From NCBI GenBank assembly GCA_030063045.1, contig JAQSEB010000138.1, positions 1-64,000 on the forward strand: DNA of 64,000 nucleotides, written 5' to 3'. This stretch comes from Pratylenchus scribneri (lineage: Eukaryota > Nematoda > Chromadorea > Rhabditida > Pratylenchidae). The translations under genes and the position numbers were made by a program. The notes below the pieces were generated by a model. The model had not been told where the DNA came from. It saw only the letters and a list, made by a program, of their open reading frames with translations, and did no database searches. Positions within the stretch are counted from its first letter, which is position 1, and every line of letters begins with the position of its first letter. Positions 1 to 13,300 of this stretch are shown here, piece by piece.

Positions 1-195
1 AACTTTTCGTGTCGAAAAATATTATATTTTTGAGGCCATATAACTTGGCCAAATCAGACTTCTTTAAGATTCCCTAACCCCTAGCCCTTAGCCCCTAATC
101 CCATGCCTGCCCTGAACCTAACCCTAGCCCTAAACCCCTAATTAGGGCCAAGTTATATGGCCTCAAAAATATAATATTTTTCGACACGAAAAGTT
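1..195. repeat. 50-bp perfect inverted repeat (foldback) with telomere-like spacer
   Basis: Bases 1-50 and 146-195 are exact reverse complements. The 95-bp spacer is rich in CCCTAA/CCCCTA/CCCTAG-type runs that resemble degenerate telomere repeats. The left arm starts at the window edge, so the element may extend further left. It is probably a non-autonomous foldback or MITE copy in a spectrin intron. Confidence 0.75.
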
Positions 196-277
196 TTCGC
201 CAAATTCAGTATTTTTTTCGCCAAATTAAGTTTATCTCCCCCCGTTATTGACTTGCCCCCCCCCCCCCCCCCGCTAA

Positions 278-1125
278 TGGGATAGTACCAGTGTTTTCCT
301 GTTCCAACTTTTTTCAATCTGTTCTGTTCCTGTTCTGTTCTCGGAACATGGAACAGTCTAATTGTTCTGTTCCTGTTCTCTGTTCCAACTTGGAACAGGA
401 ACAGGAATAGGAACAGGAACAGGAACAGAACAGATTTTCTGTTCTTAAACTGTTCCAAAGGACAAAATTTTTTTCAAAAAATTTTAGAGAAAATTTTAAT
501 TTTTTTGTATTTTTTTTCATCAATTCTTAATAAAAACGTCAAAGAGATGTAAACGAAGGCAAGTACCAACTAAAAAGGAGTATCATTCATACATATCATC
601 AAGCATAAATCTTGCGAAATTTCTTTTTTGACCAAAAATATTCAGCGTAAAACGAACGATTCGGGCTCTTCTTTGATAATAAATTTCACAAACAAAAAAA
701 TTTCAAGTTTGAACCGAGCAACAAATCGGTTGGGGTTGGGGAAGATGAGTGAATTCCCTTTCCCTAAACGAAAAATGTAAAAAAAGTAAAAGGTGATCCT
801 TTAGTTTTATGTATTAGATCCAAATTTTTGGCCATATTTATGGTTGTTATCGGAAATTTAAGAAATAGCAAAATAAAAGCCCCAAGAAAATTCAAAAATT
901 TCAATTCCTCCCCGATAATTTCCCCTGATTTACGAGTTCCTCAGGAACAGTCTAGGAACAGCCAATTCTGCTCTGTTCCTGTTCTGTTCCTGTTCCAAAA
1001 AATTTTCAAACTGTTCTGTTCCTGTTCTGTTCTAAATCATGGAACAGGAACAGGGACAGGAACAGGAACAGAACAGGAACAGGACAGGAACAGAACAGAA
1101 TCAGAGGAACAGGGAAAACACTGGA
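278..1125. repeat. GGAAC/GTTCC-rich repeat blocks in inverted arrangement
   Basis: Two clusters of GTTCCT/AGGAAC runs lie at about 300-450 and 940-1110. In each, a GTTCC-rich part is followed by a GGAAC-rich part, so each cluster can fold into a hairpin. The outer edges share an inverted CAGTGTTTTCC(C)TGTTCC motif, at about 290-306 forward and about 1100-1118 reverse. This suggests one composite foldback element of about 850 bp. The open frames across it are low-complexity and not credible genes. Confidence 0.55.
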
Positions 1126-1382
1126 TAGTACCCAATCGGCCTATTATCGCCACTTTTTTTCTCATTCCTTTTTACAATTCCCATCAAAATGCAATGTTTC
1201 CTTCTTTAATCAATTCTTCCCAAACAATGCTATAAAATTTTATCAAATTTGCATAATTTAAAACTAATATTCATTTAAAAAATTTATTTGAAGCGGAAAA
1301 TTCGGGTCTACAAATTTCATTCCACCAAATTTGAATGCAAAAAATTTTTATTTAATAATTAAATCATTGTTCCCTTATCAAG

Positions 1383-4300
1383 GTTCAATCTGAACATTAT
1401 GCGACTCCGGCAATCGACAACAAACGTGAACAAATTTTTGACCGATGGGATCGCCTCAAAGAACGGCTGATTGAGAAACGCTCAAAGCTGGGTGAATCCC
1501 AAACTTTGCAACAATTTTCACGTGATGCGGACGAAGTGGAGAATTGGATTGCCGAAAAGTTCCAAATTGCGCAGGTAGAATCAAATTTTTATTCAGGAGA
1601 TTTTTGGCAATTTTGGTATTTGGCATTTTTCATATGGGTTGAACATTTGCTTATTTGTAGGTAGCAGATTTTTAGTTATTCAAAACATAGAAATTGCTAA
1701 AAAATATAATATTTACATAAAAATATCTCAAATCAAAACCTAAAAATCTGATATTTTAATATTAACCTTCAAAATATTATTTTATTTTTTTTTAATCGAG
1801 AAATTTACCTAAAATTCTTATTGCTGAAAGCCGGAGATAGGGGGTGGACAGGCAGAAAATTTCTATTAATTAATTTATATCGGCTTAAATCAAAATATTT
1901 TATCTTTTTTGAAGAGGTAATTTCCATAAAATAGAAGGAAAATTATTATAAAATCATTCCAAAAAATAATAAAATTATGCCGTTGAACATCTTTGGTCTA
2001 ATGGTTATTAGCTTGTTTTTAATATGAGAGGTGGCAAGTTCAATTCCATTCGAATGATGACTATTTATTTGCTACTCCTCATGGTCCATGCAGAAAAATT
2101 TATACCACCAAAAATTTTGGAAACTGACGAATGGAATATTTTTTTAAATTTTCAATCTCCGAATTCATGAATTTATTTAAAATAATATTTTAAAGGAAGC
2201 CGACTACCGTGACCCAACGAATATTCAACAAAAACATCAAAAGCAGCAGGCATTCGAGGCGGAATTATCCGCAAATGCTGACCGGATTGCAACGTTGATT
2301 TCGGCTGGACAAAATTTGATCACCGCAGCAAAGTGTGGAGGCGGTGAAGACGCAGTTTCACACAGGCTTCGCGCACTGAATGATCAATGGGATTTGCTGG
2401 TTCGGACGAGCACGGAGAAAAGCCATCGGTAAGTTTTTTAAGCAGATTTAAGCTTTATGATTATTCAAAAAATCTAAAGAAATATTGATTTTGATGATAA
2501 TTAGAATTTGGTGTCCAGCATTTTTTAATTTTAATCTTTTTTTATCCTTTGCCACTTTTAAATATAAATTCCATATAGCAATGGATCAATATTATTATTT
2601 TATGCATATTTTAATTATGGCATTTTAAGTCTTCAATTTTTAAATATTATCAAAAAATAAAGAATAAAGGAATATTTCCACTACTACTCAATCTCAATTA
2701 CCTATTTTATGGAGCAAAAAATTTTGAACAAAAATAAAATTTCCAAAAATTATTCGAATATGTCCAAAGGGTAGAAAAGCTTAATGAAAAAATTCATAAA
2801 TTTTCCCAGGGCCATTTCAAAATATTTTATTTATTAATTCTGAATCATTTTACCTCATACACAGATTGAAAGAGGCGAACAAGCAGAAAACATTCATGGC
2901 CGCTGTGAAAGATTTGGAATTTTGGTTGGGCGAAGTGGAAACACTGTTAAGCAGCGAAGACACTGGACGCGATTTGGCCTCAATCGAGAATTTACTCAAA
3001 AAACATCAACTTTTGGAGGTGAAAATTGGGAAATATTTAATTTGTCGAACAAGGAGTACATACCCCAATAATAGTTATACATAATGGTTTAAGAGTTTGT
3101 CCTACTGTTCACAAAGCATATACCCAATTTGGATAGAACTGTGTCAAAATGCATTGACTGGTATATAATCTTTCATGATTTCGTCAACAATTAAAGGGTA
3201 TTAAACGGTTTAAACCAATGTTGGTTTAGTCAACAATTAAAGGGTATTAAACGGTTTGTTTAAACCAATTTTGGTTTGGTCAACAATTAAAGGGTATTAC
3301 ACGGTTTAAACCAATTTTAGTTTAGTCAACAATTAAAGGTTGGTTTGGTCAACAATTAAAGGGTATTAAACGGTTTAAACCAATGTTGGTTTGGTCAACA
3401 ATTAAAGGGTATTAAACGGTTTAAACCAATGTTGGTTTGGTCAACAATTAAAGGGTATTAAACGGTTTAAACCAATTTTGGTTTGGTCAACAATTAAAGG
3501 GTATTACACGGTTTAAACCAATTTTGGTTTAGTCAACAATTAAAGGGTATTAAACGGTTTAAACCAATTTTGGTTTGGTCAACAATTAAAGGGTATTAAA
3601 CGGTTTAAACCAATTTTGGTTTGGTCAACAATTAAAGGGTATTAAACGGTTTAAACCAATTTTGGTTTCATGGTTCAAAACTAAGTTTGAATTGGTTTAA
3701 CCAAAGCCAAAACATTATAAATGATGCGTCTTGACGAGATCAATCGATTGGGTATAAGGTTTATTGGTATAGGATAAACTTCTGAACCGTACTTTATTTT
3801 CGGCAAATTAAATAGTATTTTTTGTTTAATTAAATTCAATCAAAATTCTTCCCCATATGAAGGCCGATATCCATGCGCATGCTGACCGCGTGAACGATGT
3901 GAATGGTCAGGCTGAAGCACTGATGGAATCAGATCAATTCGATCGAAATCAATTGGATTCCCGACGACGAGGCATCAATGAACGCTATAGCCGAGTGAAG
4001 GAATTGGCCCAACAAAGAAGGGACAAGTTGAACAAGGCAATCACGGTGCACCAATTCCTGCGTGACATTGACGAGGAGGAATCATGGATTAAGGTGAGAA
4101 TGATGAGGATTGAGAAATGGGTGGTAGAATGATTCGCTGAGTGGGGGGAGAGTGGGTGGGGAAGGCGGCTTTTCTTTTGACCATAACCCAACAGAGAAAC
4201 AACCAATTAGGAAAAGCGCTATTCCACCGCAAAATCTTAAAGTCCCCTAAAAAGTGATATTTCTAATTTTTGAAAATTTATAACAATTTATAAAATAAGC

Positions 4301-7300
4301 GGCTTTTCTTCCAAAAATTCGGGCTTATTTCTTTAAAAGATTTATAACTTTTTTTTTGTAATTTCGGAATTCATAAAATTTAAATGAGATATATTATAGA
4401 GGGCAACTCTTTGGACTTTCGAATGGTTTTTTGCCTTCCGAGATTTTAGCTTTATAAATTCGTTAAATATAAACAAAAGAATGGTTTATATATTGAAATT
4501 CTATGTTCATTTTTAAATTCCAATGCCTATAATTTTTCGTATTTGTAGAAAAATTATTCAAATAAAAACAAAGCAAATTTAATTGTATTATAATTCCAAA
4601 TAACACAGAATTAAATAAATTTATGTTTCTGGTAAATAATTATTTTTCAAAAAAGTAAAAAAAATGAGAATGGCCTCCCAAGTCCCAAGATGTACAATTT
4701 AATATGGTAATATTAAAATACATACTGTATAATTGAAAAAAATCGATCCAAATCATAAATTAATGATGCCAAATAATAAATGATATTCCTCATATTCATT
4801 TTCATTCAAAAAATCTTAAATAAATTTCACTTAAGTCTGAATAAGCTACAAAATTGATAGGAATTTTCGCCCCATCGAAAATAATTAACCAAATTTTATT
4901 CCGCATTTTTATAGGAGAAAAAATTGTTGGTCAGCAGCGACGATTATGGACGAGATTTGACCGGGGTTCAAAATTTGAGACGAAAACATCGCCGGCTGGA
5001 CACGGAATTGGCCAGCCATCAGCCCCAAGTACAACAGGTGCAGGCAAAGGCGGTGGAATTGTTGAAGGCCAGCGAAGTTGGCGCACCCGAAATTCAGAAA
5101 CGCATTCAGGTGAGGGATTTGGGTTGGGGTGGATGGTTGATGGCTAAAAAGTTTAAAGATTAAAGTCATATAATTGAAAGGAAGGTATTTAAAATACCGA
5201 AAAAAGAGTAAATAATTCCAAAATAATTATAAATGGTTTAAGGGTTTGTCTAGATTCCCAAACCATATACCCAAAATTGGATAGTGTTGGTCAAAACGTA
5301 TTGAATGGTAAATAATTTGTCATGATTTGGTCAACAATTAAAGGGTATTAAACGGTTTAAACCCATTTTGGTTTAATGGTTCAAAACTAAGTTAAAATTG
5401 GTTAACCCAAAGCCAAAAATGATGCGTATTGATGAGAATTAACAATTGAGTATAGAGTTTACGAGTTTGGGATAAAACATTACACATTTTTAACTGTTTC
5501 GACATTTTTCTTTATTAATTAAAAATTGTTTAATTGTTTTGAATTTAAAACTAGGATGACAAATTATTAGAGGCTTTTAACATTTTCGCTATACTATATA
5601 CCACAATTTTGATTCAATTTTAATATGTCGAAATTCATTCACAGGCACTTGAGGAAAGTTGGCAACAAATTGTGGATTTAACCGAGAATCGCCACAAAAA
5701 ACTGCAAGAATCTGAACAATTCCAAAATTTCATTAGCCGTTTGGAAGAGGAAGAAGCATGGATGAATGAGAAACAACAGCTGCTTTCATCGCCTGCCCTT
5801 GGCGAGAATATGGCAGCCGTTCAAGGCTTACTCAAAAAGCATGACACATTCCAAGTTGATTTGCAAGTGCATGAGCAAAGAATTGCTGATTTGCAGAAAC
5901 AGGGAGAGGAGGTGAGTAAAGAAAAGCAAAAAAATGGGGAAACATTTCATTGTGTTCGATTCAATAACATCGATTGTTTTTGGCCTTTAGTTCAGCCAAT
6001 TAGGAACATCATATACTTTTTAATGCTCTAAAATCAAATAAGAATAATAATAGAATACAAAATAAAAATTACAATTGCAAATCAGAATTACAATTGCAAA
6101 TCAATTACAATTACAAATCAGAATTACAATTACAATTACAAATCAGAATTACAATTACAAATCAGAATTACAATTACAATTACAAATCAGAATTACAATT
6201 ACAATCGAAAATCAGAATTACAATTACAAATCAGAATTACAATTACAATCGCAAATCAGAATTACAATTACAAATCAGAATTACAATTACAAATCAGAAT
6301 TACAATTACAAATCAGAATTACAATTAAAAATCAGAATCACAATTACAAATCAGAATTACAATTACAACTACAAATCAGAATTACAATTACAATCGCAAA
6401 TCAGAATTACAATTACAATCGCAAATCAGAATTACAATTACAATTACAAATCAGAATTACAATTACAAATCAGAATTACAATTACAATTACAAATCAGAA
6501 TTACAATTACAATCGAAAATCAGAATTACAATTACAAATCAGAATTACAATTACAATCGCAAATCAGAATTACAATTACAAATCAGAATTACAATTACAA
6601 ATCAGAATTACAATTACAATTACAAATCAGAATTACAATTACAAATCAGAATTACAATTACAAATCAGAATTACAATTACAACTACAAATCAGAATTACA
6701 ATTACAATCGCAAATCAGAATTACAATTACAATCGCAAATCAGAATTAAAATTACAATTACAAATCAGAATTACAATTACAATTACAAATCAGAATTACA
6801 ATTAAATCGCAAATCAGAATTACAATTACAATCGCAAATCAGAATTACAATTACAATTACAAATCAGAATTACAATTACAATCGCAAATCAGAATTACAA
6901 TTACAATCGCAAATCAGAATTACAATTACAAATCAGAATTAAAATTACAATCGCAAATCAGAATTACAATTACAATTACAAATCAGAATTAAAATTACAA
7001 TCGCAAATCAGAATTACAATTACAATCGCAAATCAGAATTACAATTACAAATCAGAATTAAAATTACAATCGCAAATCAGAATTACAATTACAAATCAGG
7101 ATTACAATTACAAATCAGGATTACAATTACAAATCAGAATTACAATTACAATCGCAAATCAGAATTACAATTACAATTACAAATCAGGATTACAATTACA
7201 ATCGCAAATCAGAATTACAATTACAATCGCAAATCAGAATTACAATTACAATTACAAATCAGGATTACAATTACAAATCAGGATTACAATTACAAATCAG

Positions 7301-10300
7301 AATTACAATTACAAATCAGAATTACAATTACAAATCAGAATTACAATCGCAAATCAGAATTACAATTACAATTACAAATCAGAATTACAATTACAAATCA
7401 GAATTACAATTACAAATCAGAATTACAATCGCAAATCAGAATTACAATTACAATTACAAATCAGAATTACAATTACAATCGCAAATCAGAATTACAATTA
7501 CAATCGCAAATCAGAATTACAATTACAATTACAAATCAGGATTACAATTACAAATCAGAATTACAATTACAAATCAGAATTACAATTACAATTACAAAAC
7601 AGAATTACAATTACAATTACAAATCAGAATTAAAATTACAATCGCAAATCAGAATTACAATTACAATCGCAAATCAGAATTACAATTACAATTACAAATC
7701 AGGATTACAATTACAAATCAGAATTACAATTACAAATCAGAATTACAATTACAAATCAGAATTACAATTACAATCGCAAATCAGAATTACAATTACAAAT
7801 CAGAACAAATTTATAATATTAAGCTGGTCAAATTGGGGGAAATAAACTCATTTCATATTAGACTTATTTATTTTTAATGATATTTGTTCGACTGAGATTT
7901 GGAGCATCATTTTATCCCTCATTCACTTATTATAGTTAATCAATGCCGGCAATCATCATGGCAAGAGCATTGCTGCTCGTCTCGATCAACTCCAAAAACA
8001 TTTAACCCTGATCAAGGAGTTGGCCGTTAGACGCCTTCAAAAATTACGCGACAACAATGCATTCATGCAATTTATGTGGAAATGCGATGTGGTGGAATCA
8101 TGGATTGGGGACAAGGAACATCATGTGCGATCCAATGATTTTGGCCGAGATCTTTCCTCCGTCCAATTGTTGCTGAACAAACAGGATGCATTCGACGCTG
8201 GCTTAAATGCATTTGAGGTGAGGCGAAGGGGAGGTGTTTTTTCGAATGGCGAATGGTCCTTATAATTAGGGTTGACAAAGTCGGTTCCGGTTCCAAAAAA
8301 TCGATGCATTTCAGAAACGAAATTGAGAATTTTTGCTTTTTAGAACCGAAAATAGGAGGAACCGGAACCGAGAACCGACATTTTTTCAAGAATCGAAAAC
8401 CGAGTTTCAGAACTGAGACCGTCTAATAGGAACCGACTTTGTCCAACGCTACTTATAATAGTCCTTTTATATAGAGTAGTCCAATCCATCCAAAGTCGGT
8501 TTGAGTTTCCAAAAATCGAAGAAATTTAAAATCGATATTAGGAATGATTTCTCTTTTTAAAGCCGAAAATTGGCGAAATCGAAATGGAAACCGAAAATCG
8601 AGATTTTTCATAAACCGAAAACCGAATAGCCGTCTTAGGAGCGGAGTTAATTTGATATTATAAAATAGTCGGAATTACATTTGAGATGTCCTTCAGAGAA
8701 ATGGTCTTTTTAATGATGGGAATGGGAATGAGACCCATTGGAGGGAATGGCGGTCAAAAAGGGAGGATCGAGGATGGCTCTTTCCAAATGAATGGTACTG
8801 TAGAGTAGAACCTTTAAAATGAAAGGAAACGACACTTTTGGAAGAGAGAGAGAGAGGGGGGAGGGTGTAATTGAAAATTAATCTTTACATTTATCAGTTA
8901 AAATTCTCCAAATTTCTTTATCCTTTCCACAGCATGAGGGCATTCAACGTATCACGGAACTGAAGGACCAATTGATTGCGGCCGAACATGAACAATCGGC
9001 GAACATTGAAAAACGCCATCAAGCTGTGATTGGCCGATGGCAACAGCTGTTAATGAATTCCCTGGGCCGTCGCCAAAAACTGATCGAGGCACAAGCCCAT
9101 TTCAAGCGAATCGAGGATTTGTATCTGAATTTTGCGAAAAAGGCGTCCGCCTTCAATTCATGGTTCGAAAATGCCGAAGAGGATTTGACCGATCCAGTCA
9201 GGTGAGCTGTTGAGGAATTTTGGAATTTATAAATATTTAATTGTCAAAAAAGAGTGTATCGGTTCAATGATTTATCCTTGCATATTTTGGTTTAGGTTTA
9301 ACCAATTATAAATTAGTTTTGAACCATTAAACCAAAATTGGTTTAAACCGTTTAATACCCTTTAAATTGTAGACCAAACCAAAATTGGTTTAAACCGTTT
9401 AATACCCTTTAATTGTTGACCAAACCATCACAAATTATATTCCATTCAATGCGACTTGACCAGCTCTATCCAATTTTGTGTATATGGTTTTTGATGAGGA
9501 CAAACTTTAAAATGTCATAATTATTTTGACACTTTTTCGGCAATATTAATTGTTTTTTTGACCAAAAATGTAAAATCTCTTAACAGGAATTTTGAAATCA
9601 TTTAAACATTTTTATTTCTAATTCCTTCCACATTTTTTCAGATGCAATTCACTAGAGGAAATTCGCGCCCTCCGCGAGGCGCATGCCGAATTCCAAAAGT
9701 CGTTGGTCAGCGCGGAAGAGGATTTCCGCAATTTGCAAGAGCTAGACCGACAAATCAAAGCATTCGGGGTTGGCCCAAATCCGTACACCTGGTTCACAAT
9801 GGACGCACTCGAAGAAACTTGGCGCAATTTGCAAAAGGTGAGCGCCAAAATATATTAAGGAGTGAAAAAAGGTAGAAAATGGGTAGGGGAGGGAGACTAT
9901 TGATATGAGCATTTTCATAATTTTTTGGCACATAGTTCAATGAGGCAATAACCAATTTAGGAAGGCAATATTTTGTTGTAGTTGTAAAGCTTTGAAAGTA
10001 CTCTAAAAAATGTTTTTTAATTTTTATGTATTCAACAGTAAAAATTACAAGATTTCGAGTATATGTATGTAATAAACTCGAATATTTTGAGGAGAAAAAC
10101 TCGCTTATTTTTGCAGATTGTTTTACATTTTCCAAAAATAGAAAATCCACTTTTTAGATAATATCTGTTAAATGGCATATCGCCTTCTTGAATTGGTTGC
10201 TTCCTTCTTAAGCTATGTGCCAATAAAACATATAAATCCATTAACATTACTAGGGAGTGGGGAATGGGGATCATTCATTTTATTATCTTCGCCATTACTT

Positions 10301-13300
10301 CAAGGCATTTCTCAATGGAAACGGAAATATGTACCAAAAAATTAAAATCAGAAGAATTTCGATTAATATTTTTAATTCCCACATTTTACAGATTATCAAA
10401 GAGCGTGAATTGGAGCTTCAAAAAGAGCATCGCCGCCAAGAGGACAATGACAAATTGCGAAGGGAATTCGCACGGCAGGCCAACGATTTCCACCAATGGT
10501 TGGCGGACACACGGGCCGAAATGATGGAAGCCAGTGGCTCATTGGAACAACAGTTGGATTGCATCCGGCGAAAGGCACAGGACATTCGGGCCCAACGAAG
10601 CAAACTGAAGAAAATCGAGGATTTGGGCGCACTTTTGGAGGAACATTTGATCTTGGACAACAGATACACGGGTGAGTATGATGAATTATCAAATTTTATA
10701 TAGAATGAGAGTCAAATCTTTTTATGTTTTTGGTGCTAAAGCAAGATAATTTGGAACCTCCAATTCATTATCTGGGCCATTATTTTGTCAACAAATAAGC
10801 AAACAGTTCAGGAAGACTATATGTCATTGGAAAGCCATAAATGTTTTCTAAAAAGTGTCTTTTTTAATTTAAAAATTTTAAACATTAAAATAAAAGAAAG
10901 AGCTTTTCCTCAATAAAATCTGAGGTTTATTAGTTCAAAGACCTGTTGTTAAGTTGGATTCTTTTAAAGTTGAATTTCATAAAATTTAAACAGTCCACTT
11001 TTTAGAACAAACTTTGGACTTTTAAATCACATTATTATCTTCCCTGAATTGTGACTTGCTTTTAGTTATTGGGTCAAAAATGTATATGTTGCAGCCGATC
11101 TCGTTTTTTAGCCGATCTCGTTTTTGGTATGTTCTATTTATCCTACAGACTTGATCTATAGCTCATTCGATTCGTCAGGGTCGGTTTTCTTTATAAGATT
11201 TCAATTTTAGAAAGATTTGACAAGTTTGAACCAAAGTTATGGCCAATTGAAATTTTCGGTTTAAAAACCGGTTTAATGGTTAGGGTAGGGTTAGGGTAGG
11301 GGCGGCATGGGCTTGGAAAAAGAATTAAGACTCTAAGTGGCCTAGGAACTAAGATATGGCCATTTTTCTGATTTTTTAAACGAGATCGGCTAGCCGAATT
11401 CGAAATCGGCTGAAAAATTCAAAATCGGCTGCAACATATATATTCAGCCAACAATAAAACACAATGTTCCCCTTTCCCTATCATAGTATAGTATATTGAC
11501 TCATATCATAAAATCAAAACTTAACTCAATGAGGCAATAGCCATTTTTTGGGAAATTGTTATACCTTTCGAACTGGCTGAATCTTCTTTTAATAAAATGG
11601 CTTATCAAATGTGACTTAATTATGAAAATATTTAGATAAATGATTCAATTTCATTCGATGACTCGAATTGTTCCTATACTCTTAGCTTTCAATTTTGGAG
11701 CTGTTAAAATTAAGATAAAATTATATTTTAATTTATTTCTTTATAATGTAAATTCAGCCCTTTAAATATAGTATACCACGTTCCCAGTTTTGCTTTATCC
11801 TTGTTGAAATATAAACAAGAATATAGCCCTGCCCTGGTGGTCACCCCTACCATCAAATTATATTATTTATCCATCAATTTTACCACTAAATTCCAAAAAC
11901 CATTCAAATCAAATTCTGCTCATTCATTTATTTCCCCTCATTTTTCCAGAACATTCCACGGTGGGATTGGCCCAAGCCTGGGACCAACTGGACCAGCTGG
12001 CCATGCGAATGCAGCACAATTTGGAGCAACAAATCCAGGCAAGAAATCAGTCGGGCGTCAGTGAGGAAGCATTGCGCGAATTCTCCATGATGTTTCGGCA
12101 CTTTGACAAGGAAAAATTGGGCCGACTTGACCATCAACAATTCAAAAGTTGCCTCCGGGCGTTGGGCTACGATCTTCCCATGGTGGACGAGGGCCAGCCC
12201 GAACCCGAATTTCAACGCATTTTGGATGTGGTCGATCCGAATCGGTGAGTGAATTGAATATCATTTTTTGGATATTTTGAGGAGGCCAATTTGAAGGAAA
12301 ATCACTACCGTATTTCCTCTAATAGAAGCCAAGGGACTTCTAATTTTCAAGGACCACCCAAAGGGGACTTATATTAGAGGGCTAGGATGGGGGCTTTTAA
12401 TAGAGGAAATACGGTATTTATATTTTTGCTATTTTTTATTTTCGACTAAAGTTCCTTCAGCCATGGATCATATTAAATTAAATTTTCCCAGTAAAACATG
12501 AGCTTTTTTTGGCCGTAGCCCAATAAGGAAGGAGCCAATTTAATCAGGGAATATGCCATTTTAAAGCCCTAAATTTCCTCTAAAAAGTGGCATTTCTAAT
12601 TTTTGAAAATTTAAACATTTGTAAAATAAGCGGATTTTCATCTAAAAATTCGGGTTTTTTTTAAACTCAAATACATATTATAATTTTCTGAAATTTTATA
12701 TTTCAATAAAATAGAAAGGCACCTTTTTAGAGAATATTTATCGATTTCAAATGACAAATCGTCTTCCTGAATTTGTTCATTTTTGAATGATGAGATTTAG
12801 ACAAAAACTCTGGGCGACTACCGCCGAATGAATAATTGTATCGGTTTTTGGCCAATATAACAAGGAAGCAACCAATTTAAAAAAGGCTATATTATATACC
12901 ATTTGAAATCATAAAGTGTCATTCATTTAAAAATGGCTTTTTTATAATTTTAAGTTATCAGTCTTTTAAAAAAGTTACATAACTTTGAATGTAATAAACC
13001 CAAATATTTTTAGGAAAATTCGTTTACATTTTACAATTATTTTAAAAAATTAGATTGGCCACTTTTTAGAGAACATTTAGGTCTTTCAAATGGCATATCG
13101 CCTTCCCAAATTGGTTGCTTCCTTATTGAGTTATGGCCAAAAAAAGTGAATCTAAAATACTGAAATTCACTCTTTTACTCCATCTAATCCATTTCATTTA
13201 TAATTATAATTAATTTTCCCTCCAATTTATAGTGATGGCTATGTGACTTTGCAAGAATTCATGGCTTTCATGATCAACAAAGAGACGGAGAATGTTCGAT

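Noticed and set aside
828..1235. 135-codon frame with TGTGTGTEQEQDRNRT stretch
   Set aside because: It is translation of the GGAAC repeat block and does not join a spectrin exon.
6075..6942. Long open frames of 224 and 282 codons with [11 protein letters not shown] repeats
   Set aside because: They are by-products of a 6-bp stop-free repeat inside a spectrin intron; GT-AG exons on both sides keep frame without them.
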